Under the pieces are notes generated by a model. It was not told where the DNA came from, searched no databases, and saw nothing but the letters and a program-made list of their open reading frames with translations. 64,000 nt of DNA, taken from contig NZ_CP195108.1 in NCBI RefSeq assembly GCF_051175385.1, positions 1-64,000 of the forward strand. Direction: 5' to 3'. Position 1 is the first letter of the stretch. Each line of letters starts with the position of its first letter. Made by a program: the position numbers and the translations under genes. The stretch comes from Tundrisphaera lichenicola (lineage in GTDB: Bacteria > Planctomycetota > Planctomycetia > Isosphaerales > Isosphaeraceae). Positions 16,097-25,724 of this stretch are shown one piece after another.

Positions 16097-19000
16097 GCGG
16101 GAACAACGTCACCGAGGGCGAGGACTCGTCGATGAATCATCCGGATGCGGAGACCGATCCCCTGATCGAGCTGGCCGACGAGTTCGTCGGACGCTACCGC
16201 CGCGGCGAGCGGCCCAGCTTGAACGAATACGCCGACCGCTACCCCGAACACGCCGAGCGGATTCGCCGTCTCTTCCCGGCGCTCGTAGCGATGGAGCGGC
16301 TCGACCCCGCCGAGGCGGCCGAGGCAGGGGTCTCACTCAACGCAGGCGCCCCGTGCACGCAGCTGGGCGACTTCCGCATCCTTCGACAACTGGGGCGGGG
16401 CGGGATGGGGATCGTCTACGAGGCCGAGCAGGTCTCGCTGGGCCGACGGGTCGCGCTGAAGGTTTTGCCGCGGCACGCCTTCGGCGACGCCAAGGCGATG
16501 TCGCGGTTCTTCCGCGAGGCGCGGGCGGCGGCCCGGCTGCACCACACCAATATCGTCCCGATCTTCGAGGTGGGCCGGCAGGGCGAGGACTGCTACTATG
16601 CGATGCAGTGCATCCACGGCCAGGGGCTCGACCAGGTGATCGCTGAGCTGCGTCGGCTGGCGAGCCGGCCCGCCGGGGCCGGGGCGGGGCCGCAGGCGGG
16701 CGCGACGTCGCCAGGTCGGCAAGGTGAGGAGGCAGGGACCCTCAGCCGGGTGGCCCGGTTGCTCGCGACCGATTCGTTCCAGCCGAGTCGCGACGACGGC
16801 CCGACCACGCAGACGGGCTCCTCGCCGGACCCCGAGATGATCGCCGGGTCGGCCGTCCTGCCGGGCGGCGAGCCGCTCTCCGGCTTCGAGAAGGGCCGGC
16901 GTCAGGCCTACTTCCGATGCGTCGCCCGGATCGTAGGCCAGGCGGCCGGTGCGCTGGCCCACGCCCACGCCCGAGGGGTGGTCCACCGCGACATCAAGCC
17001 TTCCAACATCCTTCTTGACACCGCCGGGGTCGCCTGGCTCGCCGACTTCGGCCTGGCCAAGGCCGAGGAGGATGGGCTGACCGGGACCGGCGACCTCGTC
17101 GGCACGCTCCGCTACATGGCCCCCGAGCGGTTTCGCGGTGAGGGGGACGGGCGGGCTGACGTCTACGCCCTGGGCCTGACCCTCTACGAGTTGCTCACCC
17201 TCCGACCGGCCTTCGACTCATCCGACCGGATGGAGCTGATCGAGGCGATCCGGGACCGGGAGCCGCTCCGGCCTCGCGCGATCGACCCTCGGGTTCCTCG
17301 CGAACTCGAGACGATCGCCCTGAAGGCGATCGACAAAGATCCGAGGCAACGCTTCCAAACCGCCGACGAGCTGGCCGAGGACCTGTATCGGTCCCTCAAT
17401 AGCGAACCGATCCGGGCGCGACAGGTCCGCCCCTGGGTGCGGGCCGCCCTCTGGGCGAGGCGCCGGCCCGCCGAGGCATCGCTCGGCGTGGTCACCCTGC
17501 TGGCGGCGTTGGTGATGGTCGGGATGGCCGTGAGTCTCTGGTATGGCGATCAGCTCCAGGCGTCGCTCTACCTTCAGAAGATCGCGACGGCTGGGCTCGC
17601 CTGGCGCGACGGTAACTTCGGCCGGCTGGAGCAGCTGCTCGACACCTGCCCGGAGGGCTACCGGGGCCTCTGGGAGTGGCGGTATCTAAAGCGCCAGTGC
17701 CACCCCGAACGGCTCCTCCTCCCCGGGCACGGCGGGGGGGTCTACCACCTCGCCTACAGCCCGGACGGCGGGCGGATCGCCGCGGTTTGCTTCGGCGGCA
17801 CGGTCGAGCTCTGGGACGCGAATTCCGGCCGCCGGATCTTCTCGCGACGGGCTCACGCCGGCGATGCGCTCGGCGTGGCCTTCAGCCCCGACGGCGACCG
17901 CTTCATCACCACGGGCGCGGACGGGTCCATCCTCCTCTGGGACGTGGCGACCGGCCGAGCAACTCGGCTCGCCGGTCTCGGTTCTCGCCTGATCTGGGAT
18001 GTAGAATTCAGCCTCGACGGCGACCGCTTCGCGACCGCCGAGTCGGGCGGTGTCGTCAGGGTCTTGGACGCGAACACGGGTCTGGGCATAACCCTCCCCA
18101 CACCGCCCGGATGCGGTGATGTCTTCCAGGTCGCGTTCAGCCCGGACCGCCGGATCCTTGCGTTCGGCGGCACCGACCAGCCTGTCACGCTCTGGGACCT
18201 CGAGGCCGAGCAGAAGCTGGGGACCCTGGGAGAGCCGGGTACGCACACAGAAGGTACCCTCGGGCTCGCCTTCAGCCCTGTGGACGGCCGTCTCCTGGTC
18301 GAGACCGGCACGAACGGCCTGGCCCGGATCTGGGACGTCGCCGAACGTCGGCTGATCCGCGACCTCACCGGCCACACGGGCGACGTCTACGGGGCCGCCT
18401 ACAGCCCCGATGGCGGGCGGATCGCCACCGCCAGCGGCGACCCCGGGGTGAAGGTCTGGGACGCGGCCGACGGCCGGGAGTTGCTTGGCCTGACGGGCCA
18501 CGCGGCCACGGTATTCGACGTGGCGTTCCGACCCGACGGCGCCCGGCTTGCTACCGCCAGCCAGGACCGGACGGTCCGGATCTGGGATCCGACGGTCGAC
18601 CCCACCGCCACTGTCCTTCGGGGCCACATCGGTCCGGTCAACGCCGTGGCATTCCGACCGGGCAGCGGCCAGCTCGCCTCGGCCGGCGACGACGGGACCG
18701 TCCGGCTCTGGGACGAGGCGGGCCGCCCACTGCACGTCCTCTCAGGCCCCGGGCCCAACGATCCGGTCATCGGCCTGGCGTTCCGACCCGACGGCGGTCT
18801 CCTCGCCACGGGGGACAAGCGGGGAGCCGTGTGGGTCTGGGACCTCTCGGCCTCCCCGCCCACAGGTCGGATGCTGGTCCAGCTCGACGGCGAGGTCTCG
18901 AGCCTGGCGTTCCACCCCGACGGGCAGCTTCTCGTCACCGCCGGCGCCGACGGCTGGGTGAGGACCTGGGATGTCCGGACCGGGGTTCCGAAGGACCACC

Positions 19001-19539
19001 ATCCGGGTCACCTGGGAGCCGCACGGGGTCTGGCGATCGGCGTGGGCGGCCGGGTCCTCGCCACGGGGGGCGAGGACCGGACGGTCATCCTCAGGGACGC
19101 CGCGACGGGCAAGGAATTGTACCCACCGCTCCAGGGCCACTCCTGCTGGGTCTATGGCGTGGCGTTCGCCCCCGACGGCCGGACCCTGTCCTCGGTCGGC
19201 GGCCCGGATCCGGGCGCCTCCGCGACCGGCCGCTTGGCCTCGGTCAGCGGCGACGGCGAGGTCCGGGTCTGGGACGTCGCGACCGGGCGGGCGATCCTGG
19301 CGATCCTGGGCCACGGCAACTTCGTGCGCGGGGTGGCCTTCCTCCCGGACGGGTCGCGGATCGCCACCGGCGGCATGGACCGTACGGTGAAGCTCTGGGA
19401 CGCGACCACGGGCGAGGAGGTTCTCAACCTGAGGGGGCACACCGCGGGCGTACTCGGCCTGGCGTTCAGCCCTGACGGCCGCCGCCTCGCCTCGGCGGGG
19501 GCCGACGGGACCGTCCGGGTCTGGGACGCCGGGCGGTAA
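16093..19539 (+). CDS. Ser/Thr protein kinase with C-terminal WD40 propeller
   Basis: An 1148-residue Hanks-type kinase. Gly-loop GRGGMG at 101-106, ATP Lys about 123, HRD at 298-300, DFG at 318-320 and APE at 343-345 are all intact, so it should be active. An insertion of about 85 low-complexity residues lies between the N-lobe and the catalytic loop. One hydrophobic segment (about 463-483) would anchor the kinase at the membrane, with the WD40 part (about 545 to the end, roughly 14 repeats of the FSPDG...LWD type) on the other side. It starts at GTG 16093, overlapping the sigma gene. Expected role: sense or scaffold extracytoplasmic signals and phosphorylate cytoplasmic targets, plausibly the coupled sigma factor. 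Confidence 0.92.
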   Translation: MSGNNVTEGEDSSMNHPDAETDPLIELADEFVGRYRRGERPSLNEYADRYPEHAERIRRLFPALVAMERLDPAEAAEAGVSLNAGAPCTQLGDFRILRQLGRGGMGIVYEAEQVSLGRRVALKVLPRHAFGDAKAMSRFFREARAAARLHHTNIVPIFEVGRQGEDCYYAMQCIHGQGLDQVIAELRRLASRPAGAGAGPQAGATSPGRQGEEAGTLSRVARLLATDSFQPSRDDGPTTQTGSSPDPEMIAGSAVLPGGEPLSGFEKGRRQAYFRCVARIVGQAAGALAHAHARGVVHRDIKPSNILLDTAGVAWLADFGLAKAEEDGLTGTGDLVGTLRYMAPERFRGEGDGRADVYALGLTLYELLTLRPAFDSSDRMELIEAIRDREPLRPRAIDPRVPRELETIALKAIDKDPRQRFQTADELAEDLYRSLNSEPIRARQVRPWVRAALWARRRPAEASLGVVTLLAALVMVGMAVSLWYGDQLQASLYLQKIATAGLAWRDGNFGRLEQLLDTCPEGYRGLWEWRYLKRQCHPERLLLPGHGGGVYHLAYSPDGGRIAAVCFGGTVELWDANSGRRIFSRRAHAGDALGVAFSPDGDRFITTGADGSILLWDVATGRATRLAGLGSRLIWDVEFSLDGDRFATAESGGVVRVLDANTGLGITLPTPPGCGDVFQVAFSPDRRILAFGGTDQPVTLWDLEAEQKLGTLGEPGTHTEGTLGLAFSPVDGRLLVETGTNGLARIWDVAERRLIRDLTGHTGDVYGAAYSPDGGRIATASGDPGVKVWDAADGRELLGLTGHAATVFDVAFRPDGARLATASQDRTVRIWDPTVDPTATVLRGHIGPVNAVAFRPGSGQLASAGDDGTVRLWDEAGRPLHVLSGPGPNDPVIGLAFRPDGGLLATGDKRGAVWVWDLSASPPTGRMLVQLDGEVSSLAFHPDGQLLVTAGADGWVRTWDVRTGVPKDHHPGHLGAARGLAIGVGGRVLATGGEDRTVILRDAATGKELYPPLQGHSCWVYGVAFAPDGRTLSSVGGPDPGASATGRLASVSGDGEVRVWDVATGRAILAILGHGNFVRGVAFLPDGSRIATGGMDRTVKLWDATTGEEVLNLRGHTAGVLGLAFSPDGRRLASAGADGTVRVWDAGR

Positions 19540-19755
19540 CGCCGACGCCCGGGACCGAGCCGAGTATCGTGGGTCGTAAGGACGGCACGGAGGCGAGCAA
19601 CGATCCGATTTCAAGTCCGCGCCGTGGTTGCGCCTTCCGCCCGCAAAGGCGCAACAGGTCCTCGTTTGCTCCACGGACCCCGACACGCCCAAATCCCACA
19701 ATTCCTCGGGGAATCGCCCCTTTCTCGCCCCCCACCGCCGAGATAGCCTGGGACA

Positions 19756-19793
19756 GGGGTCACGCCTCGGAACGGACAAAATTGTACGCTAAG
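19756..19793 (+). repeat. Solo 38-bp Tn3-family inverted repeat
   Basis: A complete 38-base end beginning GGGGTCACGCCTCGGAACGG and finishing TACGCTAAG. It differs from the right end of the Tn3-family transposon (35010-35047, read in reverse) at one position, and from the transposon's own left end (29478-29515) at two. The GGGG end points left, so the mobile unit would extend rightward over the minus-strand sigma-kinase operon. Confidence 0.85.
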
Positions 19794-20074
19794 GGGCTCC
19801 GAGGGGGGTGGCGATAAACCCCGTCGTAGAGCCCCCCTCGAAACCCGACGATTCCGGGCCCGCGTCGATCTTCCAGGGCCTCCAGGTCCCATGTCTCAAA
19901 GGCGGTGGGCTCGGTCAGCGGCTCCAGCAGGGCCGCCGTGCGCTCGGGAAGGCAGCCGCCGCCTCGTCCCGTTTCCCCAACTCGCTGAGGCCACTCGCGC
20001 TCAGCGAGCTGGCCCCTGGCGCTGACAATAAGCCGCCGTACCTGGCAGGGTGGCAGTCCACTCTCACGGGACAT
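19760..20074 (-). pseudogene. Truncated ORF of unknown family ending in the Tn3 end
   Basis: A frame from the ATG at 20074 (MSRESGLPPCQVRRLIVSAR...) has natural-looking composition (EPTAFETWDLEALE) for about 80 residues. It then runs into transposon-end sequence (LAYNFVRSEA) and stops. It overlaps the 3' end of the kinase gene by about 11 bases on the same strand. I do not recognise it. It looks like the N-terminal part of a gene cut by the transposon end. Confidence 0.3.
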
Positions 20075-23000
20075 AGGAAATAGGCGGCTCCTCGGCAAAG
20101 GGCTGCGATGGGAAGGATAGGTCCAAGAGCAAGTCCCGAACGTCGGCCCGAGATCGAATCGGCTCAAGGAGGCTGCACTGGCGGAGATGGCTCAAGTCCC
20201 TGAACCCGGCGTCGATCGACCGCCGCAAGGTTATCATCGCCCGATCGGCGAGGTTTGACCGCTGGGCCGGGTGGGCTGGGGGAATCGATTCGGCGCCCTG
20301 TCCAGCCAGTAAGCTGTTCACGGCGTAGCCGACGGCTAGATTATGCAGGTCGGCGGGCGATGGGTCGGCGAGTTTCTCCAGGATCACTATGGCCTCTCCG
20401 AGCTCGACCCGCGCTTCGTGCGGCGAGGAGTGGAGCCGCAGGTGACCAAGCCTGACCAGGGCAGCGGCCAGTTGGTGCTGGATGTTCTGGTCATGAGACG
20501 CCATCCGGCCCTTCCGCCGTAGGACATCGACGGCGAGGCCACATGATCGTAGGGCACCCTCGTTGTCGCCGCGCGCCTCTCGGGCGGCGCTCAGGTCGTC
20601 CAGGGCGAGCGCCAGGTCGGTCGGGACCAGGGCGGGTCGCCGGAGTTCTTGGGACGCCGCCCGCCGGAGCGCCTCTTCGGCCCGTTGCAGCCGGCCTTGG
20701 GGTGTCAGGATGCGGCCGACCGCGAGCCAGGACTCCGGCCTTGGTGTACTCAATTCGGCGGCGCGGTTCAGGTCGGCCAAGGCCTCCTCAGCACGGCCCG
20801 CCTCGGCGAGGGCTCGGGCGCGAGAGTCCAAGTCCGGCGCGGACGGGAGTTCGGACTTAACAACTGAATCGAGGACTCGAATGGCCTCGGACCACCGCCG
20901 CTTCAGCAAGGCCTCCTCGGCCTCCCGCCTCAGCGCGTCGAGATGACGCTGGCGGATTGCCTCGGGCGTCGGGGGTAACATGTCCCAGAGCCTAATCGTA
21001 CGGTCGACGCTGGCCGAGGCGATCTGCTGGCCGTCGGGGCGGCAAGCCAGCCCGATGACACCGCGGCCGTGGCCCCTCAGGGTGAAGATGTTCTCTCCGG
21101 TTACCGTGTTCCAGAGCCGGATGGTGGCGTCCTCGGATGAGGATACGATCCTGCTGGCATCGAGGTAGGCAACGGCGTTGACTTGCTGAGTGTGGCCCCT
21201 CAGCGTCAAGAGGTGGCGCCCGCTGGCGACATCCCAGATGGTGACCGTCGCGTCGTCGCCGCCCGCCCCCAGGTGCCGGCCGTCGGGGCTGAAGGCCAGG
21301 GCGTTGCCGAAGCGGTCGGAGTAGTGCTGCGGGACGTCCAGGACGGCCAATTCCCGCAGACTGGTTGCGTCCCAGATCCGGGCCTTGCCGTCCCAACCGA
21401 GGGAGGCAAACGTCCTGCCATCGGGGCTGTAGGCGATCGAGTTAATCCCGGCGGTGTGGCCGCGGAGCGAATGCAGCTCCCGACCTTCGGTGACGTCCCA
21501 GACCCGGAGGATCCCGTCATGGCGCCCAGAAATGAGTTCTCGTCCATCGGGGCGGAACGCCAGGGCCGCCCCGAAGCCGGACTGCGGCCGGGACGTATAC
21601 GGATCGGCGAGTAAAGATCTCAGCCAGCGACCCGTGGCCACCTCCCATACCCCGATGCCCCACCCGCCATCGGCGGCGAGCGCGCGTCCGTCGGGGCTCA
21701 ACGCGACGGCACGGCACATCGGTGCATCCAGATCTCGAATTCTCCGGCCACTGGCGGAATCCCATAAGGAGACGCCACTAAAGCCGGCGGTGGCGAGCGT
21801 CCGGCCATCCCCGCTGTAGGACGCAGCGTGCGCCCACCCGTGATATGTAGTCAGTGAGCGGGATTCGCTCTCCTCCACCGCGGCGACATCCCAGACTTTG
21901 ATCATCCCGTCTTCGCCGGCCGAGGCGAGCTCCGAACCATCGGGACTGAATCGGATCACGTTGATCGGGCCAGTATGCCCGCGGATCACGGCTCGTTCTC
22001 GGCCCTCGGCGATGTCCCAGAGCCTGATGAAATTATCACCGCCTGTCGAGGCGAGCGTCCGCCCGTCGGGGTGGAAGGTCACCGCCTGGGTCCAGCCGAC
22101 GTGGCCCGGGACCCTTTGGAGGAGTTGGCCGGTCTCGGCATCCCAGAGGATAAGCCGCCGATCGGGACTCGCGGAAGCGAGTCGTCGTCCGTCGGGACTG
22201 AAGGCGACTCCGAGGACGGCGTGCGTATGTCCCACCATTGTCGTCACACTGGCCCCCGAGATCGGGTCCCAGACCTTGATCTCGCCGCCGAAACCGGCCG
22301 ACGCGATCCGCCGGCCGTCGGGGCTCCAGGCGACGCACCGGACTTGGAACTCGTGGGCACGCCAGGTCCGGATGGGTTGCCCACTTGCGACATCCCAGAT
22401 CCGGATCTCCGATCTCCAGCGTTCAGACTCCGACCCCGAACCGGTAACGATCCGGGTGCCGTCCGGGCTGAAGGCGAGCGAGAAGACCGAGCGGCCGGCC
22501 TGGGAGAGCGTGCGTAATCCTCGGCCGGTTGCGGAGTCCCAGAGCCTGATCGTCTGGTCATTGGAGCCCGAGGCTATCACCCGACCATCCGGGCTGTAGG
22601 CTAAAGCCAGGACGACGTCGTGGTGACCTCTAAGCATTTGCAATTGATTACCGGTAGACGCGTCCCAGATTGTGAGCGAGAAGTCCGCTCCGGCCGAAGA
22701 GAGCCGACGGCCATCGGGGCTGAAGGCGAGACCATAGATTCCCTTGAGCGACGAAGCGGCCGAGGCGGGATCATCGGGCGGGGCGAGCAGGGTCAAGCGA
22801 TCCATGTGACAGAGCCGCTTGCAATATGACCACTCGCAGCCGCGAAGGTGGAGTGGGCACTGATCAAGGAGTCGATCGGCCAGGGCGACGTTGTCGAGCG
22901 ACCATTCCCGGTGGGCGAGGTTGACGCGGTTGTAGTAGAGTTCCTGCTCCAGCGTACTGGCCGTCTCGGTCGCCTCGCGAGATCGTTGCTTGGCGATGGC

Positions 23001-24935
23001 GAGGTTGGCCACCGCCTGCCGCCACTGCCACATCACCCCGGCCAGCCCGCCCGCGAGCGCCAGCAGCAGCGAGACCGCCAGCGAGGACACCACCTTGTTC
23101 CTCCGGGCCAGACGCCACGCCTGTTCGACGCGACCGACCCGCCGCGCCCGGGTCGGTCGGTCCTCGAGGAACCGCTGCAGGTCCTCGGCCAGGGCCGCGG
23201 CGCTGGCGTATCGCTCGGCCGGCTCACGGGCGATGGCCCTGGTGACGATCGTCTCCAGGTCGCGCGGCAGGTGGGGCACGAGCCCGCGCAGCCGCTCGGG
23301 CTCCTCGCTCATCACCCGGCGCATCAGCTCGTGGCGGTCGGCTGCGGCGAACGCGGGCTGAAGGGTCAGGAGCTCGTAGAGGGTCAGGCCCAGCGCGTAG
23401 ACGTCGCTCCGCGCATCGCACTTGCCTCGGAACCGCTCCGGGGCCATATAGCGGACGGTGCCGACGATGTCTCCGGAGTGGGTGAGATCTTCGGCGTCGG
23501 CCGCCTTGGCCAGGCCGAAGTCGGCCACCCAGACGTTGCCCTGGGGGTCGAGCAGTAGGTTGGACGGCTTGACGTCGCGGTGGAGGACGCCCTGGCGGTT
23601 GGCGTACTCCAGCGCCTCGGCCACCTGCAACCCGATCCGCGCCACGCTGCGGAAGAAGGTGCGGTCGGGGTCGGATCGAGCCAGCGAGTCGGCCGATGCC
23701 CCGGGCAGGCTGACCACTGAGGACTCCGCCGGCCTGGGCGCCGGGGAGGCGGGCGGGACGAGCGAGGCCGACGCGGTGATCGTCAGCGTGGCCCCGGGTC
23801 GGGGCGGCCCGTCGATCGCTTCGGGGAGCGCGAACCGCCCGGTGAGGATCGCCTCGGCCACCGCCGCCGCGCTGACCGAGCCATTCGAAAAGGCCCGCCA
23901 CGCCGGCGGACCGGATGTCCCGCCGCCACGCCGCAGCCGGCGCAGCTCCTCCAGGACGGCGTCGAGGCCCATGCCGGGGATGAACTGCATGACGTAATAA
24001 TGATGGCCGTCGTCGCGGCCCACGCCGAAGACGGGGACGATGTTGGTGTGGTGCAGCCGCGCCGCGGCCCGCGCCTCCCGCTGGAACCGCAGCACCTGCC
24101 TTGCATCCGACAGCGCCGCGTCGGGCAGGACCTTCAGGGCGACGCGGCGTCCGAGCGACTCCTGCTCGGCCTCGTAGACCACGCCCATCCCGCCACGGCC
24201 CACCTCGCGGAGGATACGGTAGTCGCCCAGCCGCTCCAGCCGCGTCGTGGCATGGACATCACCACCCTCGGCGGCGGCCCGCGGGTTGAAGGAGGCGAGA
24301 CTGGCCTGGAGATCCGGGTCGCCGAGTTGATCCAGGTCCCGGCGCACCGAGCCGATCGAGCTGAGCGCCGCCAGGCTCTTCTCGGGGTCGTCATCGTGGA
24401 GCTTGAGGTGCTCCGCCACCAGCACCTCCAGGAACATGTGGCGGCTCGGTGGCAGGGCGCTGCGATCCAGCAGGATCTGCCCCAGCGAGCGCGACCGATC
24501 GGCGAGCCATGTGGCGAAGGCGGTCAGGAGGGCGTCCCGATCGATGAAGTTGCTTTGAAGGGCCAGCAGGCCAAGCAGGAGGCTACGACTGGTGTCATCC
24601 CGGGTCGGACTCGGCCGCGGCCGGTGAATCTCCCGCCTCAAGGCGCTCTCCGTGAAGGCGGCGTCGACCAGGGCGGCCTGCCCGGAGAACCGGTCGCCAT
24701 ACTCGGCCGGTTTCGGGTCCTCGCCACGGCCGCGTCGCAGCTCGACCTCCAGCGCGATCAGCTCACGTAGCAGTGCCGGCCGCTCCGCTGCCGAGGCCCC
24801 AACCAAGAAGTCCTCGATCCGCGCCTCTTGCCCGGCTCGCCAGGCGGCTTCGAAGCGGTCGCACGCGGCATCGATCCGCCGGGCGGGCGAATCGGGCCGG
24901 AGGTCGTTATGGGGCGGAGGGACGTCCTTCATCAT
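20064..24935 (-). CDS. Ser/Thr protein kinase with WD40 and C-terminal TPR-like region
   Basis: A 1623-residue planctomycete-type receptor kinase. A long N-terminal region of about 235 residues precedes the kinase domain: Gly-loop GRGGMG 246-251, Lys 268, HRD 452-454, DFG 472-474, APE 498-500. A low-complexity insert of about 90 residues sits inside the kinase, as in the kinase at 16093. A hydrophobic anchor follows around 615-640. WD40 repeats run from about 690 to 1350 (many copies of FSPDGRxxASA...IRLWD). The last 250 residues are helical, Ala/Leu/Glu-rich and TPR-like (RALAEAGRAEEALADLNRAAELS). The ATGATGA start overlaps the stop of the upstream sigma factor. The operon faces the other sigma-kinase operon tail to tail. 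Confidence 0.9.
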   Translation of the reverse strand: MMKDVPPPHNDLRPDSPARRIDAACDRFEAAWRAGQEARIEDFLVGASAAERPALLRELIALEVELRRGRGEDPKPAEYGDRFSGQAALVDAAFTESALRREIHRPRPSPTRDDTSRSLLLGLLALQSNFIDRDALLTAFATWLADRSRSLGQILLDRSALPPSRHMFLEVLVAEHLKLHDDDPEKSLAALSSIGSVRRDLDQLGDPDLQASLASFNPRAAAEGGDVHATTRLERLGDYRILREVGRGGMGVVYEAEQESLGRRVALKVLPDAALSDARQVLRFQREARAAARLHHTNIVPVFGVGRDDGHHYYVMQFIPGMGLDAVLEELRRLRRGGGTSGPPAWRAFSNGSVSAAAVAEAILTGRFALPEAIDGPPRPGATLTITASASLVPPASPAPRPAESSVVSLPGASADSLARSDPDRTFFRSVARIGLQVAEALEYANRQGVLHRDVKPSNLLLDPQGNVWVADFGLAKAADAEDLTHSGDIVGTVRYMAPERFRGKCDARSDVYALGLTLYELLTLQPAFAAADRHELMRRVMSEEPERLRGLVPHLPRDLETIVTRAIAREPAERYASAAALAEDLQRFLEDRPTRARRVGRVEQAWRLARRNKVVSSLAVSLLLALAGGLAGVMWQWRQAVANLAIAKQRSREATETASTLEQELYYNRVNLAHREWSLDNVALADRLLDQCPLHLRGCEWSYCKRLCHMDRLTLLAPPDDPASAASSLKGIYGLAFSPDGRRLSSAGADFSLTIWDASTGNQLQMLRGHHDVVLALAYSPDGRVIASGSNDQTIRLWDSATGRGLRTLSQAGRSVFSLAFSPDGTRIVTGSGSESERWRSEIRIWDVASGQPIRTWRAHEFQVRCVAWSPDGRRIASAGFGGEIKVWDPISGASVTTMVGHTHAVLGVAFSPDGRRLASASPDRRLILWDAETGQLLQRVPGHVGWTQAVTFHPDGRTLASTGGDNFIRLWDIAEGRERAVIRGHTGPINVIRFSPDGSELASAGEDGMIKVWDVAAVEESESRSLTTYHGWAHAASYSGDGRTLATAGFSGVSLWDSASGRRIRDLDAPMCRAVALSPDGRALAADGGWGIGVWEVATGRWLRSLLADPYTSRPQSGFGAALAFRPDGRELISGRHDGILRVWDVTEGRELHSLRGHTAGINSIAYSPDGRTFASLGWDGKARIWDATSLRELAVLDVPQHYSDRFGNALAFSPDGRHLGAGGDDATVTIWDVASGRHLLTLRGHTQQVNAVAYLDASRIVSSSEDATIRLWNTVTGENIFTLRGHGRGVIGLACRPDGQQIASASVDRTIRLWDMLPPTPEAIRQRHLDALRREAEEALLKRRWSEAIRVLDSVVKSELPSAPDLDSRARALAEAGRAEEALADLNRAAELSTPRPESWLAVGRILTPQGRLQRAEEALRRAASQELRRPALVPTDLALALDDLSAAREARGDNEGALRSCGLAVDVLRRKGRMASHDQNIQHQLAAALVRLGHLRLHSSPHEARVELGEAIVILEKLADPSPADLHNLAVGYAVNSLLAGQGAESIPPAHPAQRSNLADRAMITLRRSIDAGFRDLSHLRQCSLLEPIRSRADVRDLLLDLSFPSQPFAEEPPISYVP

Positions 24936-25552
24936 GCTTCGATCCCCAGCCAGGTCTGGCGAATCATGTCCAGCTTGCGTTTCACTGAAGCCACGGCGCA
25001 GCCCATCCTCTCGGCGATCTCCTCTCGCGTGTAGCCCTCCAGCCGCAGGTCGAGGATCTGGCAGAGCGTGGCATCCCCCAGGGCGTCACGCAACCGCCGA
25101 TGCTGCTCGATGACCATGGCGGCGAGCTCGGGGGTCGGCTCGCTGCTCAGGAGTCGGTCCAGGGGGTCACCGCCCGGATTGTCGCTGTCGTCAGGCGGGG
25201 TGAATTCGCCGACCCGATGACCACCGCCGCGCCGGGCCGCGCCCCGGCGTTCGATCTGATCGAGGGCCTTGCGTACGGTGAGCACGACCAGCAGACGCCA
25301 GAGGTCTTCGCGGTCGGTCAGCCGAGGAAATCGACCGCGCTCGACGCCCCGGCAGAGGCTGTCGAAGGCACTGAGGGCCGCATCTTCCTCGTCTTCGACC
25401 GTCCGGGCACGGCGGTTCTTCTGAAGCTTTTTCCTCGCCAGGTGTACGAGCCGCTCGAAGTAGCGCTCCCAGAGACGCAACGCCGCGGAATCCCCGCCGG
25501 ACTTCAGGTCGCCGATCCAGCGTGTGACCGAACCCTCGCCTTGAGATTCCAT
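24932..25552 (-). CDS. ECF-type sigma factor coupled to the WD40 kinase
   Basis: A 206-residue sigma factor. Region 2 reads LRLWERYFERLVHLARKKLQ... with DEEDAALSAFDSLCRGV and the LWRLLVVLTVRKALDQI helix. Region 4 is LCQILDLRLEGYTREEIAERMGCAVASVKRKLDMIRQTW. It is only distantly like the sigma factor at 15461: region 2 is more basic and the linker contains GGDPLDRLLSSEPTPE. The stop overlaps the kinase start, implying coupled translation. An IS1595 element has inserted 172 bases upstream of the start and may have separated the gene from its promoter or supplied a new one. Confidence 0.86.
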   Translation of the reverse strand: MESQGEGSVTRWIGDLKSGGDSAALRLWERYFERLVHLARKKLQKNRRARTVEDEEDAALSAFDSLCRGVERGRFPRLTDREDLWRLLVVLTVRKALDQIERRGAARRGGGHRVGEFTPPDDSDNPGGDPLDRLLSSEPTPELAAMVIEQHRRLRDALGDATLCQILDLRLEGYTREEIAERMGCAVASVKRKLDMIRQTWLGIEA

Positions 25553-25724
25553 ACAGGTCCTCCGACCAAAGACCTCAAATGCTTGATAGACCTATCATTA
25601 GCGTCGATTATAAGCCCGTCCGGCCGCTCCTACGAGACGGCATGATCACCAAGAATCCTCCAGCGATCTGCACCCGCTCGTGATTTTTTCGTTCCGTGAG
25701 CCGTCTCGAGGACATTTCCGGATT

